A stretch of 64,000 bases of DNA, taken from assembly GCA_037143795.1 (NCBI GenBank), contig JBAWXZ010000009.1:1-64000 (forward strand), given 5' to 3'. The stretch's first letter is position 1; every line of letters begins with the position of its first letter. Positions 16,585 to 25,060 of this stretch are shown piece after piece. The DNA comes from Firm-13 sp037143795 (GTDB lineage Bacteria > Bacillota > Clostridia > Saccharofermentanales > Saccharofermentanaceae). The position numbers were made by a program, and so were the translations under genes. The notes under the pieces were generated by a model, which searched no databases, was not told where the DNA came from, and was given only the letters and a program-made list of their open reading frames with translations.

Positions 16585-17811
16585 ATGGTCTATGTAATAA
16601 GCAAAGACGGACAGCCTTTAATGCCGACCAGTCGTCACGGCAAAGTCAAACATTTACTCAAGCAGGGCAAAGCCAAAGTTATCAGGAGGACGCCGTTCAC
16701 CATACAGCTTTTGTACATAAGTGAACAGTATATCCAACCGATAACACTTGGCATTGACGCAGGAAGCAAAACAGTCGGACTTTCCGCTGCAAGTAACAGT
16801 AAAGAATTTTACGCAGCGGAGGCGCAGTTAAGAACGGACATAGTAGACTTACTGTCAACAAGACGGCAGAACCGATGTACCAGAAGAAACAGAAAAACCA
16901 GATATCGCCCCGCCCGGTTTAACAACCGCGTAAAAAGCAAGCATAAGGGTTGGCTGGCTCCCTCTGTAGAACGAAAGGTACAGCAGCATCTGGATCTGGT
17001 CAAAGAAATCTCTTTCATTCTCCCCATCGCACGGATCGTTATTGAAACAGCAGCCTTTGATATCCGGAAAATTAAAAACCCACAGGTTCAAGATACCGGC
17101 TACCAGCAGGGTGAACAGCTCGATTCCTGGAACGTCAGGGAATATGTACTCTTTCGGGACAATCACCAGTGCCGGCACTGCCACGGGAAAAGCGGCGATA
17201 AGGTATTAAACACACATCATCTCGAAAGCAGAAAAACAGGAGGGGATGCACCGAATAATTTGGTGACACTATGTGAAACCTGTCACAAGCTGCTGCACAA
17301 AGGAAAAATCAAGCTAGAAATGATTCGCAGCACGTCGTTTCGTGATGCGGCTTTCATGGGAATCATGCGTTGGACGGTTTACAACCGGCTCAAGGCCGAT
17401 TACCCGGATGTCGGTATGACATACGGGTATATCACCAAACACAAGCGTATACACGAGCTTGGTGAGCCGAAAGCGCATGCCGCAGACGCTTTTTGCATTG
17501 CAGGAAACCTGCAAGCCGAGCGGATCAGAAGAACATACCTGCAAAGGTTTGTCAGACGACACAATCGGCAGATCCATAAGGCAAACACAGCAAAGGGCGG
17601 TATGAGAAAAAGAAATCAATCAACACCCATTATTAAAGGGTTTCGGCTGTTCGATCATGTTTTATACAAAGACCAGGAATGTTTCATTTTTGGCAAAAGA
17701 ACGTCAGGGTATTTTGACTTGAGGACATTGGACGGAACCGTGATCCACCGCTCCGCCAGCTGGAAGCAAATAAGAAAACTGCAAACATCGCAGACAATGC
17801 TTATACAGTAA
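16585..17811 (+). CDS. iscB: IscB, RNA-guided HNH/RuvC endonuclease
   Basis: The 408-residue product has all parts of IscB: the N-terminal PLMP domain (PLMPTSRHGKVKHLLKQGKA), RuvC-I with Asp58 in GIDAGSK, an Arg-rich bridge helix (about 93-120), RuvC-II with Glu154 (VIETAAFDI), an HNH domain with CxxC at 196/199, catalytic His-His at 211/212 and CxxC at 230/233, RuvC-III with HAADAF (His298, Asp301), and a basic C-terminal domain of about 100 residues that would contact the target-adjacent motif. No catalytic residue is missing, so the nuclease appears active. It uses the RNA encoded just upstream to cut matching double-stranded DNA. IscB is the ancestor group of Cas9. Confidence 0.93.
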   Translation: MVYVISKDGQPLMPTSRHGKVKHLLKQGKAKVIRRTPFTIQLLYISEQYIQPITLGIDAGSKTVGLSAASNSKEFYAAEAQLRTDIVDLLSTRRQNRCTRRNRKTRYRPARFNNRVKSKHKGWLAPSVERKVQQHLDLVKEISFILPIARIVIETAAFDIRKIKNPQVQDTGYQQGEQLDSWNVREYVLFRDNHQCRHCHGKSGDKVLNTHHLESRKTGGDAPNNLVTLCETCHKLLHKGKIKLEMIRSTSFRDAAFMGIMRWTVYNRLKADYPDVGMTYGYITKHKRIHELGEPKAHAADAFCIAGNLQAERIRRTYLQRFVRRHNRQIHKANTAKGGMRKRNQSTPIIKGFRLFDHVLYKDQECFIFGKRTSGYFDLRTLDGTVIHRSASWKQIRKLQTSQTMLIQ

Positions 17812-17820
17812 GAAAGGAGA

Positions 17821-17860
17821 GCCACTTTATCCCCCGACTAAAGCAAGGGGTGTCCGTGGC
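17821..17860 (+). repeat. Right-end hairpin of the ISC element
   Basis: Outer arms GCCAC and GTGGC (17821-17825, 17856-17860) enclose an inner CCCC/GGGG stem (17831-17834 with 17847-17850) with loop CGACTAAAGCAA. It begins nine bases after the iscB stop codon. Subterminal hairpins of this kind are recognised by HUH transposases of the IS200/IS605 group. Confidence 0.65.
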
Positions 17861-17869
17861 GCATGAAGG

Positions 17870-18619
17870 ATGAAGGAAAAAATTTATACGATTCCTGTTA
17901 ATGACGCATACCGCTCGGCATCGGCCTGTCCCCTCTGCGACCTTGCCGCGCAAGTTGAAAACAGTTCGGTTGATTATTATCTCGGAGCGTCCCTCATGGA
18001 GCCCGACGTCCGGAAATCCACCAATACAACCGGATTTTGCGGACATCATCTGACCGGAATGTACAACACCGAAAAAAACCGGCTTGGACTTGGGCTCATG
18101 CTTCATACACATTTGCTCGACCTTAGAAAAGATGTCGGAGATGACCTCTCACATGCTGCCCCGGCTCCCGGGAATTTCCTCAAGGGACGCGACCGTGATT
18201 ATAAAAAAAGCCTGGAGACTCTTGCTGACCGGATCGAACGACGTGCTGATTCCTGCATCATCTGCGATAAAATCAGCTTCACGATGGACCGGTATCTCGA
18301 TGTTCTGCTGTGGATGTTTTTCGAGGATGCAGGATTCAGGAATTTGTTTACATCCAAAAACAGCCACTGTCTTCACCATACGGCATTTCTCCTTCGCGGT
18401 GCTGCCAGGTATCTGTCACAGACCCAGGCAAATGAATTTATCCGGATTCTTTCCGAGCAGCAAAACAAAGGCTTCGATCAAATGATCGCGGACATTGAAT
18501 GGTTCACACTCAAATTTGATTATAGAAACAAGGATAAGTCCTGGGGCAACAGCAAAACAGCGATTCCAAGAGCCATTTCATTTCTGTCGGATGAGGGGGG
18601 CACAGTTGATGGTAAATAA
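17870..18619 (+). CDS. DUF6062 family protein
   Basis: The 249-residue product begins MKEKIYTIPVNDAY and contains CPLCDLAAQVE, YYLGASLMEPDVR, FCGHHLTGMY, NRLGLGLMLHTHL, a central CIICDKI and NSHCLHH. This Cys/His-rich pattern with SLMEPDVR is that of DUF6062, found in Clostridia. The Cys pairs suggest metal binding. The function is unknown. The only upstream purine-rich sequence (GAAGG) touches the start codon, which is too close for normal initiation. This makes sense if the gene was originally translated by coupling to the Asp23-fusion gene and the IscB element later split them. Its expression may now be reduced. Confidence 0.82.
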   Translation: MKEKIYTIPVNDAYRSASACPLCDLAAQVENSSVDYYLGASLMEPDVRKSTNTTGFCGHHLTGMYNTEKNRLGLGLMLHTHLLDLRKDVGDDLSHAAPAPGNFLKGRDRDYKKSLETLADRIERRADSCIICDKISFTMDRYLDVLLWMFFEDAGFRNLFTSKNSHCLHHTAFLLRGAARYLSQTQANEFIRILSEQQNKGFDQMIADIEWFTLKFDYRNKDKSWGNSKTAIPRAISFLSDEGGTVDGK

Positions 18620-19121
18620 AAAGGTCAAAAGTTCGAACGGCAGTCACAGGCCGGCACACGGAAAGCCGGTGAACAATAGTTCGGCAGAGGCGGGTACACT
18701 TACAGAACTTCAGAAGGCTCTATGTATCGACAATGATATAGAACTCGATCCCGCATTTGCGCTTCTTGCAGCGTCCGGTAATCCCGGACGTGTTGTTGTG
18801 GCCATATCGGATGATCAGCTTGGTGTATGTGACGAGAAACACGGGGCGGATCTCCTTTTGATTTTTCTGCAGGGCCTTTGCGAGCGAGTCACCCTTCCGG
18901 ATGAAATTGTATTCTATCACCGTGGTGTATTTGTCCTCGACAAAGACCATCCCGCCCGGACCATCCTGTGCAATTTGTGTTCACAGGATGTTGTGGTCAA
19001 AGCGTGCCGTGAGAGCCTTGATTTCTACAAAAAAGAACCGGCCGTATTAAAAATACAACCGGTCCCGATGAGTGAAATCACGCGCGATTTACTCAAGGCC
19101 GACAGAGTGATACACCCGTAA
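18609..19121 (+). CDS. DsrE/YedF-like protein
   Basis: The C-terminal 110 residues (VVVAISDDQLGVCDEKHGADLLL..., LPDEIVFYHRGVFVL, ...SLDFYKKEP) follow the pattern of the DsrE-like domain of YedF, a sulfur/selenium-related protein. In YedF the segment before LDFY is CGTC; here it reads ACRES, so the second Cys is replaced by Ser. There is also no N-terminal TusA domain, only a basic Ser-rich stretch. The ATG at 18609 overlaps the end of the DUF6062 gene by 11 bases and follows a GAGGGGG ribosome binding site, so the two are co-translated. A role in sulfur relay is uncertain. Confidence 0.6.
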   Translation: MVNKKVKSSNGSHRPAHGKPVNNSSAEAGTLTELQKALCIDNDIELDPAFALLAASGNPGRVVVAISDDQLGVCDEKHGADLLLIFLQGLCERVTLPDEIVFYHRGVFVLDKDHPARTILCNLCSQDVVVKACRESLDFYKKEPAVLKIQPVPMSEITRDLLKADRVIHP

Positions 19122-19147
19122 GCCATTGATAGAAATATATAAGGGGA

Positions 19148-19453
19148 TTACTTGAGGATCTTGATCTTGCCGATAACAGGAAGTTCTTTCTGCTCGCCTT
19201 TGGCAGCATTGATGATGCCCATGATTGCAAGTACACCGATGAAAACATAAATTGCAAATGCAAGAACCCAACCAAGAATCGGAATAAAAGCAAGTATAAA
19301 TGACAATATTCCGGCTGCTACCCAACCAATTGTAAGAATAATTCCCTGATTGACATGGAATTTAACATCCTGCTCATTCGGGGCAACTAGTAAACCAATC
19401 AGCCAAAGGTTTAAATAGGATAAAACATTGTACAGCTTGTTATTGTTTTCCAT
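19148..19453 (-). CDS. DUF4870 (Tic20-like) small membrane protein
   Basis: This 101-residue protein has NNKLYNVLSYLNLWLIGLLVAP at its start and three to four hydrophobic segments ending in a short basic tail (GKIKILK). The layout and the HVNQGIIL segment match DUF4870 proteins of unknown function. AAAGGAGGG lies before the ATG. It is a single gene that converges with the DsrE-like gene and diverges from the MATE exporter gene. Confidence 0.8.
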   Translation of the reverse strand: MENNNKLYNVLSYLNLWLIGLLVAPNEQDVKFHVNQGIILTIGWVAAGILSFILAFIPILGWVLAFAIYVFIGVLAIMGIINAAKGEQKELPVIGKIKILK

Positions 19454-19639
19454 GAAAAAGCCCTCCTTTATGGATTAATGTTGTCACTATTTTATCATAT
19501 CTAAAAGCCTGTGAATACTAATATGTAAGCTTTTTTTGTAAAATCGTGAAGGCATTTACTTTTATTTTTTATCGTGTATTGTATATAGTCTATGGGAAAT
19601 GCTGTCGATACTTTTTGTATCGCCACAGGAAGAAGGAAT

Positions 19640-21181
19640 ATGTTTTTAAGCAAGCCGGAAAATAAAGGGCAGAAAGATGCTTCATTGGATGAATATCCCG
19701 AAATCAAGGAGTTGGATCCGCACGGAGCCAGCGCCCATCAGCGCGAAAAAGTTCTGGCAGAGAAGAAAATACCCTCACTGGTGCTGTCTTTTGCCATTCC
19801 GACGATGATTGGTATGATGGTCAATGCGGTTTATAATGTCGTCGACCGGTTCTGGATAGGGAAAATGGAAAATGGTGCGGTTGCGATGGCCGGTGTGGGA
19901 CTTACGATGCCGCTGACAACGATTGCCTTTTCCTTCATGGCCCTGATTGGCATTGGTTCAACGGCGCTCATTTCAATCCGCCTCGGTGAAAAAAAGCGGC
20001 AGGAAGCCGAGCTTGTCCTGGGCAACTGCGCTTCTTTTTCTTTTATATTGGGGACAATAATAACGATTCTCGGACTTGCGTTCGCGCAGCCGCTTCTTCG
20101 GCTTTTCGGAGCCAGTGACAAGACGCTTCCGTTTGCCCTTGATTATGTGTATGTCCTTCTTGCAGTCAATACATTCAATACCCTGCAGTTTGCCATGTCG
20201 AGCGTTATGCGCGGTGTGGGGCACCCTACATGGTCTGTCATGACCCAGGTGACAGGAGCAGTTGCCAACATGGTGCTCGATCCGTTCTTTATTTTCAAGG
20301 CGGGAAATATTAAGTTCGCCGGAATGCAGCTCTATATGCCGTTCGGATTGAATATGGGCGTCCGGGGAGCAGCTATTGCGACGGCCATCGCACAGCTGAT
20401 TTCATTTGGAATTGTACTTTTCTATTATTCGCGTGGTAAATCACCTGTACGCCTTCATCTTCGAAACCTGCGTCCGCAGATGTTGGTTCTGGCGAAAATC
20501 TCTGCGATTGGAAGTTCATCCTTTGCGCTGCAGTGCGCGGCTTCACTCGTACAGATTATTGCTAATCTCCAACTCGCCAGACACGGCGGCGATCTGGCGA
20601 TCTCCGCAATGACGCTCGTCAACTCAATCGCGATGTTCTGCATTCTACCGATTATCGGAATTGTCCAGGGAATCCAACCGATTATCGGTTATAACTACGG
20701 TGCAAAAAATTACCTGCGCGTCCGGCAGACATTCTTTTTCGCAGTATTGCTTACATCTATAATGACGATAACGGCAAGCGCCATATTACAGAGCTTTCCG
20801 GGTCAGCTGGTCGCGATGTTTAATGATGATCCCGGGCTTGTCGCCCTTACATCCAAGGCAATGCGTTTGGTACTGCTGATGCTGCCTTTCCTTGGTTTTC
20901 AGATTGTGTCTGCCAATCTTTTCCAATTCATCGGCAAATCGTTCGTGTCCCTGGTCATGACACTTTTGCGCCAGATTATACTGTTGATCCCGCTGTATTT
21001 TATTCTTCCTTATTTTCTGGGGATCCAGGGGGTCTGGCTAGCCAGCCCGATTTCAGACGGCGCTTCCATTTTGATTACAGTCGCAGTCATTTCACGCGAA
21101 CTTCACTGGCTGAACCGGAAAATAGAGCAGCAGAAGATGCAATTCGTGAATGTTGGATTGGACAAAGTAATCCAACTGTAA
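19640..21181 (+). CDS. MATE family efflux transporter
   Basis: The product has about 12 membrane segments arranged as two six-helix halves. LVLSFAIPTMIGMMVNAVYNVVDRFWIGK near the start is the signature of MatE transporters, which export drugs or metabolites in exchange for Na+ or H+. It also has the second-half pattern (IGIVQGIQPIIGYNYGAKNY). An earlier ATG exists at 19592, but the one at 19640 follows AGAAGGAA and fits family length better (513 aa). Substrate cannot be told from sequence. The gene has no operon partner. Confidence 0.9.
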   Translation: MFLSKPENKGQKDASLDEYPEIKELDPHGASAHQREKVLAEKKIPSLVLSFAIPTMIGMMVNAVYNVVDRFWIGKMENGAVAMAGVGLTMPLTTIAFSFMALIGIGSTALISIRLGEKKRQEAELVLGNCASFSFILGTIITILGLAFAQPLLRLFGASDKTLPFALDYVYVLLAVNTFNTLQFAMSSVMRGVGHPTWSVMTQVTGAVANMVLDPFFIFKAGNIKFAGMQLYMPFGLNMGVRGAAIATAIAQLISFGIVLFYYSRGKSPVRLHLRNLRPQMLVLAKISAIGSSSFALQCAASLVQIIANLQLARHGGDLAISAMTLVNSIAMFCILPIIGIVQGIQPIIGYNYGAKNYLRVRQTFFFAVLLTSIMTITASAILQSFPGQLVAMFNDDPGLVALTSKAMRLVLLMLPFLGFQIVSANLFQFIGKSFVSLVMTLLRQIILLIPLYFILPYFLGIQGVWLASPISDGASILITVAVISRELHWLNRKIEQQKMQFVNVGLDKVIQL

Positions 21182-21231
21182 ATGTACGCTCCTGCCGGCA
21201 GATAAAAGAAAATCATCATTCCCGCCGACTG

Positions 21232-21261
21232 TTGTTTTCTCACCCGAAAACATGTTAAAAT
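21232..21261 (+). promoter_or_regulatory. Promoter of the FMN-glutamate synthase-like gene
   Basis: A -35 TTGTTT (21232-21237) and an extended -10 (TGT then TAAAAT, 21256-21261) are separated by 18 bases. The start codon at 21311 follows about 50 bases later, after AGGGGG. Confidence 0.5.
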
Positions 21262-21310
21262 GCGCTTGAATCTGTGTATGAGCAAACAAAGCGAAAGGGG
21301 GAAATGATTT

Positions 21311-22948
21311 ATGTTTTACGAAAAAACAAATGACGCCCTGGGAACGACTAACAGAGGAAATCCGGCAGAATCAGGTCTTTGTACACTATGCCGCGCAGAC
21401 TGCAAAGGTAAATGTGAGACATGGCTCTCCTCACTTAAAGGAAGAAAAGCACTGTACCCGAGAGATTTCGGCTCAACTACATCCGGAAGTTCCAATGTCA
21501 ACCACATCGGTGTTTGCTACAACAATTTAAGAATCAACGGTTATCATTATGGAAATGCAGGACTGAATGACAGACTGCAGCGTGATGCTGACAATTGTAT
21601 TTTCCCGAACGTAAATACAGAAGTCAGCTTTGGCGCCGGGACCATAACCAAATGCCGCGTGCCAATTATGACCGGAGCCCTCGGCTCGACACTTGTTGCA
21701 GCAAAATACTGGGACAGCCTTGCAATCGGAGCTGCCCTTGTCGGCTTTCCTATCGTTATCGGCGAAAATGTAGTAGGGATCGACAAACAGGCTGTTTTTA
21801 CAAATGGTAAAATCACGAAAGCACCCGAACTTGACCGCAGAATAGAAGCTTACCTCCGTTATTTCGATGGATACGGGGCGATCATCATTCAAATGAATGT
21901 TGAAGATACGCAAAATGGAGTCGCAGAATACCTGATTGAGAAATACGGGGACAAAGTTGTCATAGAACTCAAGTGGGGGCAGGGTGCTAAAGATATAGGC
22001 GGCGAGATCCAGGTCGACAGTCTTGAGCATGCGCTTTTTTTAAAGGAAAGAGGATATATCATTGATCCGGACCCTTCCATGCCTGAGGCGCAGGATGCAT
22101 TCAAATCCGGTGCTATCAGCAGTTTTGCCAGACACAGCCGCTTGGGAAATACCAATTTGCACAATTATGAGCAAGTCCGTGAAAGCTTTCTTTCCGCAAT
22201 CTCATATCTTCGTCAGCTCGGATATAAGAGAATTACTTTAAAAACAGGGGCTTACGGAATGGAAGGCCTTGCTTCAGCTATACGTCTTGCTTCCGAAGCA
22301 AAGCTGGATCTTCTTACGATCGATGGAAGCGGCGGCGGCACAGGGATGAGTCCCTGGAATATGATGGAGAGCTGGGGCGTTCCTTCGATCTCCCTGCATT
22401 CCAAGGCATATGAATATGCCTGTCTTCTCGAAACCAAAGGCATCCATGTTGTTGACATGGCTTTTGCCGGCGGCCTGGCCCGCGAAGATCATATTTTTAA
22501 AGCACTTGCACTCGGAGCTCCCTACACCAGGATTGTCTGCATGGGCCGTGCGCTTATGATCCCGGGTTTCCTTGGTTCGAACATTGAAGGAGCGTTGTAT
22601 CCTGAACGCAGAAGCAAGGTATTCGGGAACTGGGATTCACTGCCGGTGTCTGTATCCGAGTTAGGTAAAAACGAAAAAGAAATTTTCGCCGGATATTATG
22701 ATGTGCAAAAGAAAGTCGGAATAAATGAGATGGCTGGAATCCCGCTGGGGGCCATCGGTGTCTGGACACTTGCGGACAAGCTTATTGCAGGACTGCAGCA
22801 ATTTATGGCGGGTGCCAGAAAATTCAGTCTTGTTGAGATCAGCCGTGATGACCTGATGTCGGCAAACAGAGAGATGGAAAAAGAGACAGGAATTGATTAC
22901 CTGACATCGGCAAATGATGAGCTGGCAAAAAGGATATTACTCTCATGA
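21311..22948 (+). CDS. FMN-dependent glutamate synthase-like protein
   Basis: The 545-residue product has a short N-terminal Cys cluster (CTLCRADCKGKC) and a TIM-barrel FMN domain of the GltB central type: GAGTITKCRVPIMTGALGS, ELKWGQGAKDIGG, and LLTIDGSGGGTGMSPWNMMESWG, which contacts FMN and 2-oxoglutarate in related enzymes. It lacks the glutaminase domain and the large C-terminal beta-helix of full glutamate synthase. Such proteins are widespread in Clostridia as FMN-binding glutamate synthase family, with unclear in vivo reaction. The N-terminal Cys residues suggest an Fe-S centre. It is transcribed alone. Confidence 0.88.
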   Translation: MFYEKTNDALGTTNRGNPAESGLCTLCRADCKGKCETWLSSLKGRKALYPRDFGSTTSGSSNVNHIGVCYNNLRINGYHYGNAGLNDRLQRDADNCIFPNVNTEVSFGAGTITKCRVPIMTGALGSTLVAAKYWDSLAIGAALVGFPIVIGENVVGIDKQAVFTNGKITKAPELDRRIEAYLRYFDGYGAIIIQMNVEDTQNGVAEYLIEKYGDKVVIELKWGQGAKDIGGEIQVDSLEHALFLKERGYIIDPDPSMPEAQDAFKSGAISSFARHSRLGNTNLHNYEQVRESFLSAISYLRQLGYKRITLKTGAYGMEGLASAIRLASEAKLDLLTIDGSGGGTGMSPWNMMESWGVPSISLHSKAYEYACLLETKGIHVVDMAFAGGLAREDHIFKALALGAPYTRIVCMGRALMIPGFLGSNIEGALYPERRSKVFGNWDSLPVSVSELGKNEKEIFAGYYDVQKKVGINEMAGIPLGAIGVWTLADKLIAGLQQFMAGARKFSLVEISRDDLMSANREMEKETGIDYLTSANDELAKRILLS

Positions 22949-22994
22949 ACCAGAAACTTAACCTGAAACGGATGGTACAAACTTATTTTTGCTC

Positions 22995-23023
22995 TTGCAC
23001 AACAGAGGGAATCATGGTAGAAT
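22995..23023 (+). promoter_or_regulatory. rpsT promoter
   Basis: TTGCAC (22995-23000) and TAGAAT (23018-23023) are separated by 17 bases. The rpsT start follows 42 bases after the -10 box. Confidence 0.6.
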
Positions 23024-23065
23024 TTCTTGGTGTCTAAATTGATTAACCAGATGGAGGTGAAGGAA

Positions 23066-23326
23066 ATGCCGAATATTAAATCCGCAATCAAGCGTGTGAA
23101 GGTAACAGAGAAGAAGACGGCTGCGAACAAAATGAAGAAAAGCGAAATTCGCACGGTGGTAAAGAAGGCGAAGGCCTCCATCGCACTTGCAGATGCAGAC
23201 GTATCTGTATCTGTTAAGGAAGCTCAGATTACTCTTGATAAGGCTGCTGCCAAGGGATATATCCACAAGAATACTGCCGCTAGAAAAAAGTCCCGTATTG
23301 CAAAAGCTATTACTGCCGGAGCGTAA
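23066..23326 (+). CDS. rpsT: Ribosomal protein bS20
   Basis: The 86-residue, strongly basic product starts MPNIKSAIKRVKVTEKK and ends with the HKNTAARKKSRIAKAI pattern of small-subunit protein S20, which binds 16S rRNA. The ATG at 23066 is chosen over upstream starts because of GGAGGTGAAGG directly before it. The gene has its own promoter and a strong terminator. Confidence 0.97.
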   Translation: MPNIKSAIKRVKVTEKKTAANKMKKSEIRTVVKKAKASIALADADVSVSVKEAQITLDKAAAKGYIHKNTAARKKSRIAKAITAGA

Positions 23327-23360
23327 GCTAAGGCAAATATCAACCTGATTTGCAAAACAA

Positions 23361-23398
23361 AAATCCCGGCCGATCTTATGATCAGCCGGGATTTTTTT
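23361..23398. terminator. Terminator after rpsT, probably bidirectional
   Basis: AAATCCCGGC (23361-23370) pairs with GCCGGGATTT (from 23385), with a GATC extension of the stem, and is followed by a run of seven T. On the opposite strand A-rich sequence provides T after the hairpin, so it can also end the convergent GT-C gene transcript. Confidence 0.9.
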
Positions 23399-23425
23399 GT
23401 GCCGGTAAGTCGTTGGAAAAACGCA

Positions 23426-25036
23426 TCACTTTTTCTGATACAGATAAATATACGACAAACCATGGTCATAATAGGGCTTTGCAGTAACTTTTTCAAAAGA
23501 TCCTATTGGAACGTATTGATCATTCAGCTTATCAATACCGAAGTCCGCATTCTGCTGGCCGGAGACACAGATCACATAATCCGGAAGACCCTTTATAACG
23601 TATGACTCCTGTGCTGTCATGTATTCCGGCATCAAATCTAGTGCAATGCCGGGTCTATAGAAATACCTGAATTGAGGAGCGGTGCCAAGCTTGGAATAAT
23701 AACCGTTTTCCTGGCTGTGATACAGCAGTATATCCGGCTTATCCTGCGCGCCTTTCTGTGCCCAGGTTGCGAGAATGACATCGCATGTTTCCTCAACGCC
23801 GGATTTCTCCGGGGAAAAAGGGGCGGATATTCGCCAGAAACCATTGCCCAGGATGATAACAGCAGTTATTACTGCAACTGCTGTTATAACGAGCGTCCCG
23901 GATATATACGGATGTGCAGGTGATTTGGAATGTGCACCCATTTTTGTATAGGCTTCCCTGGCGAAAATGACAATTCCAATTTCTCCGAAGCCCGCAAAGC
24001 AGACAAAAGGGATACAGTAATACCAGTATGCATTGCCCGTCCCGAAGGTAACGACCAGCAGCGAGACAAACATCAGAAAGACAGTCAGGACAGCATAAAG
24101 GGGGAGCTTTTTCATGAGCTGTAAAAGGATTAGCCCCAGGGCGGCACACATTATCCCCGCGAAATTCGTTACGAACAATAGCATGAAGACTGCTGCTGTT
24201 TTAGATAAGGAATTGCCTGAAGCGTTGAATGCAGCATATCTCATATTAAACTGAACATAAGCCTCCCAACAATCCTGCAGGCTCCCAGTTGCGGTCCAGT
24301 AGATTATACATGGGGTGAAGGCAAGGAGGACGCCGCCCAGAAGGCGGAAAAGGGAACCGGCAAAACTTCGAAGATCCCGCTTCAGCAGAAGCCGTAAAAG
24401 TAGCATGGCGGATCCGATAGCAAAGAAGATACTCAGGTTGAGTTTGGTAAGTACTGCTATTCCCCAAAAGAGACCATGAAACCAAAACGGATGCAGGGTG
24501 GAGTGAGCGGATCCACCTTCTTTTGCCGGTATAAAAGCTGCAGCAACATAGTAAAGGCTTCCCATAAAACATGGCAGCAGAATTTCTTCAGGAGATCCCC
24601 CGCCATCCGAAAAAATCGAACCGGTCAATAAAAAAACAGGAAAAAATATACAGATAAGGAAGCTGGCCGTATTGGATAAAAAGAGCCTGCCAGTCCTGTA
24701 AAGGAAAACGAGACTTGTTCCCAGGCAGGCAGTCTGCAGGAAATAGAGCCCGAGCAGGGAGTTTTTGGAAACAGGCGCCAAAACTGCAAATATCATCAGA
24801 AAAAGAGGACCTTTGTGGTCAAAGACATCACGATAAAGGACGCGCCCTGTATTCAGTGCGCGTCCCACATCCATATAAACATTAGGATCAACCCAGTCCT
24901 GTGTAGGAAACAAAGGTGAGTTCGGAGTGCAGAAAAGCAGGAGGAGTGCTGCAAAAACATACATAAAAAACAGATAGTATCGATCTCTTGTCAACGGTTT
25001 CAGCAGTGTACAGGATGGACCAATGATTGTATTCAT
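23426..25036 (-). CDS. GT-C type membrane glycosyltransferase-like protein (GT39/ArnT-like)
   Basis: The 536-residue product has ten or more hydrophobic segments. Early in the sequence DWVDPNVYMDVGRALNTGR followed by VFDHKGPLFL fits the first extracytoplasmic loop of GT-C enzymes (dolichyl-phosphate mannosyltransferase-like), where an Asp is the catalytic base. A soluble C-terminal domain of about 100 residues follows the last helix. It would transfer a sugar from a polyprenyl-phosphate donor on the outer face of the membrane. The acceptor is unknown. It is located downstream of tyrS (24-base gap), so it may be co-transcribed. Confidence 0.75.
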   Translation of the reverse strand: MNTIIGPSCTLLKPLTRDRYYLFFMYVFAALLLLFCTPNSPLFPTQDWVDPNVYMDVGRALNTGRVLYRDVFDHKGPLFLMIFAVLAPVSKNSLLGLYFLQTACLGTSLVFLYRTGRLFLSNTASFLICIFFPVFLLTGSIFSDGGGSPEEILLPCFMGSLYYVAAAFIPAKEGGSAHSTLHPFWFHGLFWGIAVLTKLNLSIFFAIGSAMLLLRLLLKRDLRSFAGSLFRLLGGVLLAFTPCIIYWTATGSLQDCWEAYVQFNMRYAAFNASGNSLSKTAAVFMLLFVTNFAGIMCAALGLILLQLMKKLPLYAVLTVFLMFVSLLVVTFGTGNAYWYYCIPFVCFAGFGEIGIVIFAREAYTKMGAHSKSPAHPYISGTLVITAVAVITAVIILGNGFWRISAPFSPEKSGVEETCDVILATWAQKGAQDKPDILLYHSQENGYYSKLGTAPQFRYFYRPGIALDLMPEYMTAQESYVIKGLPDYVICVSGQQNADFGIDKLNDQYVPIGSFEKVTAKPYYDHGLSYIYLYQKK

Positions 25037-25060
25037 TCTCCACTCTCCCGGGTTGCGTGT

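Larger units (their letters stand above)
16330..17860 (+). mobile_element. ISC-type (IscB) element, non-autonomous, with omega RNA and end hairpins
   Basis: The element consists of a left-end hairpin (CTGGC/GCCAG, 16330-16343), a structured noncoding region, iscB, and a right-end structure in which GCCAC (17821-17825) pairs with GTGGC (17856-17860) around CCCC/GGGG. This fits IS200/IS605-like ends that fold as single strands. No TnpA/IscA transposase is encoded, so it would need one in trans or rely on homing by its nuclease. Boundaries are approximate to within about 10 bases because such elements do not duplicate their target. It interrupts the junction of two genes that appear to have overlapped before insertion. 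Confidence 0.72.

Noticed and set aside
16585..17811. Cas9 or TnpB instead of IscB
   Set aside because: The PLMP N-terminus, the HNH inserted between RuvC-II and RuvC-III and the length of 408 residues fit IscB; TnpB has no HNH and Cas9 is more than twice as long, and no CRISPR array is nearby.
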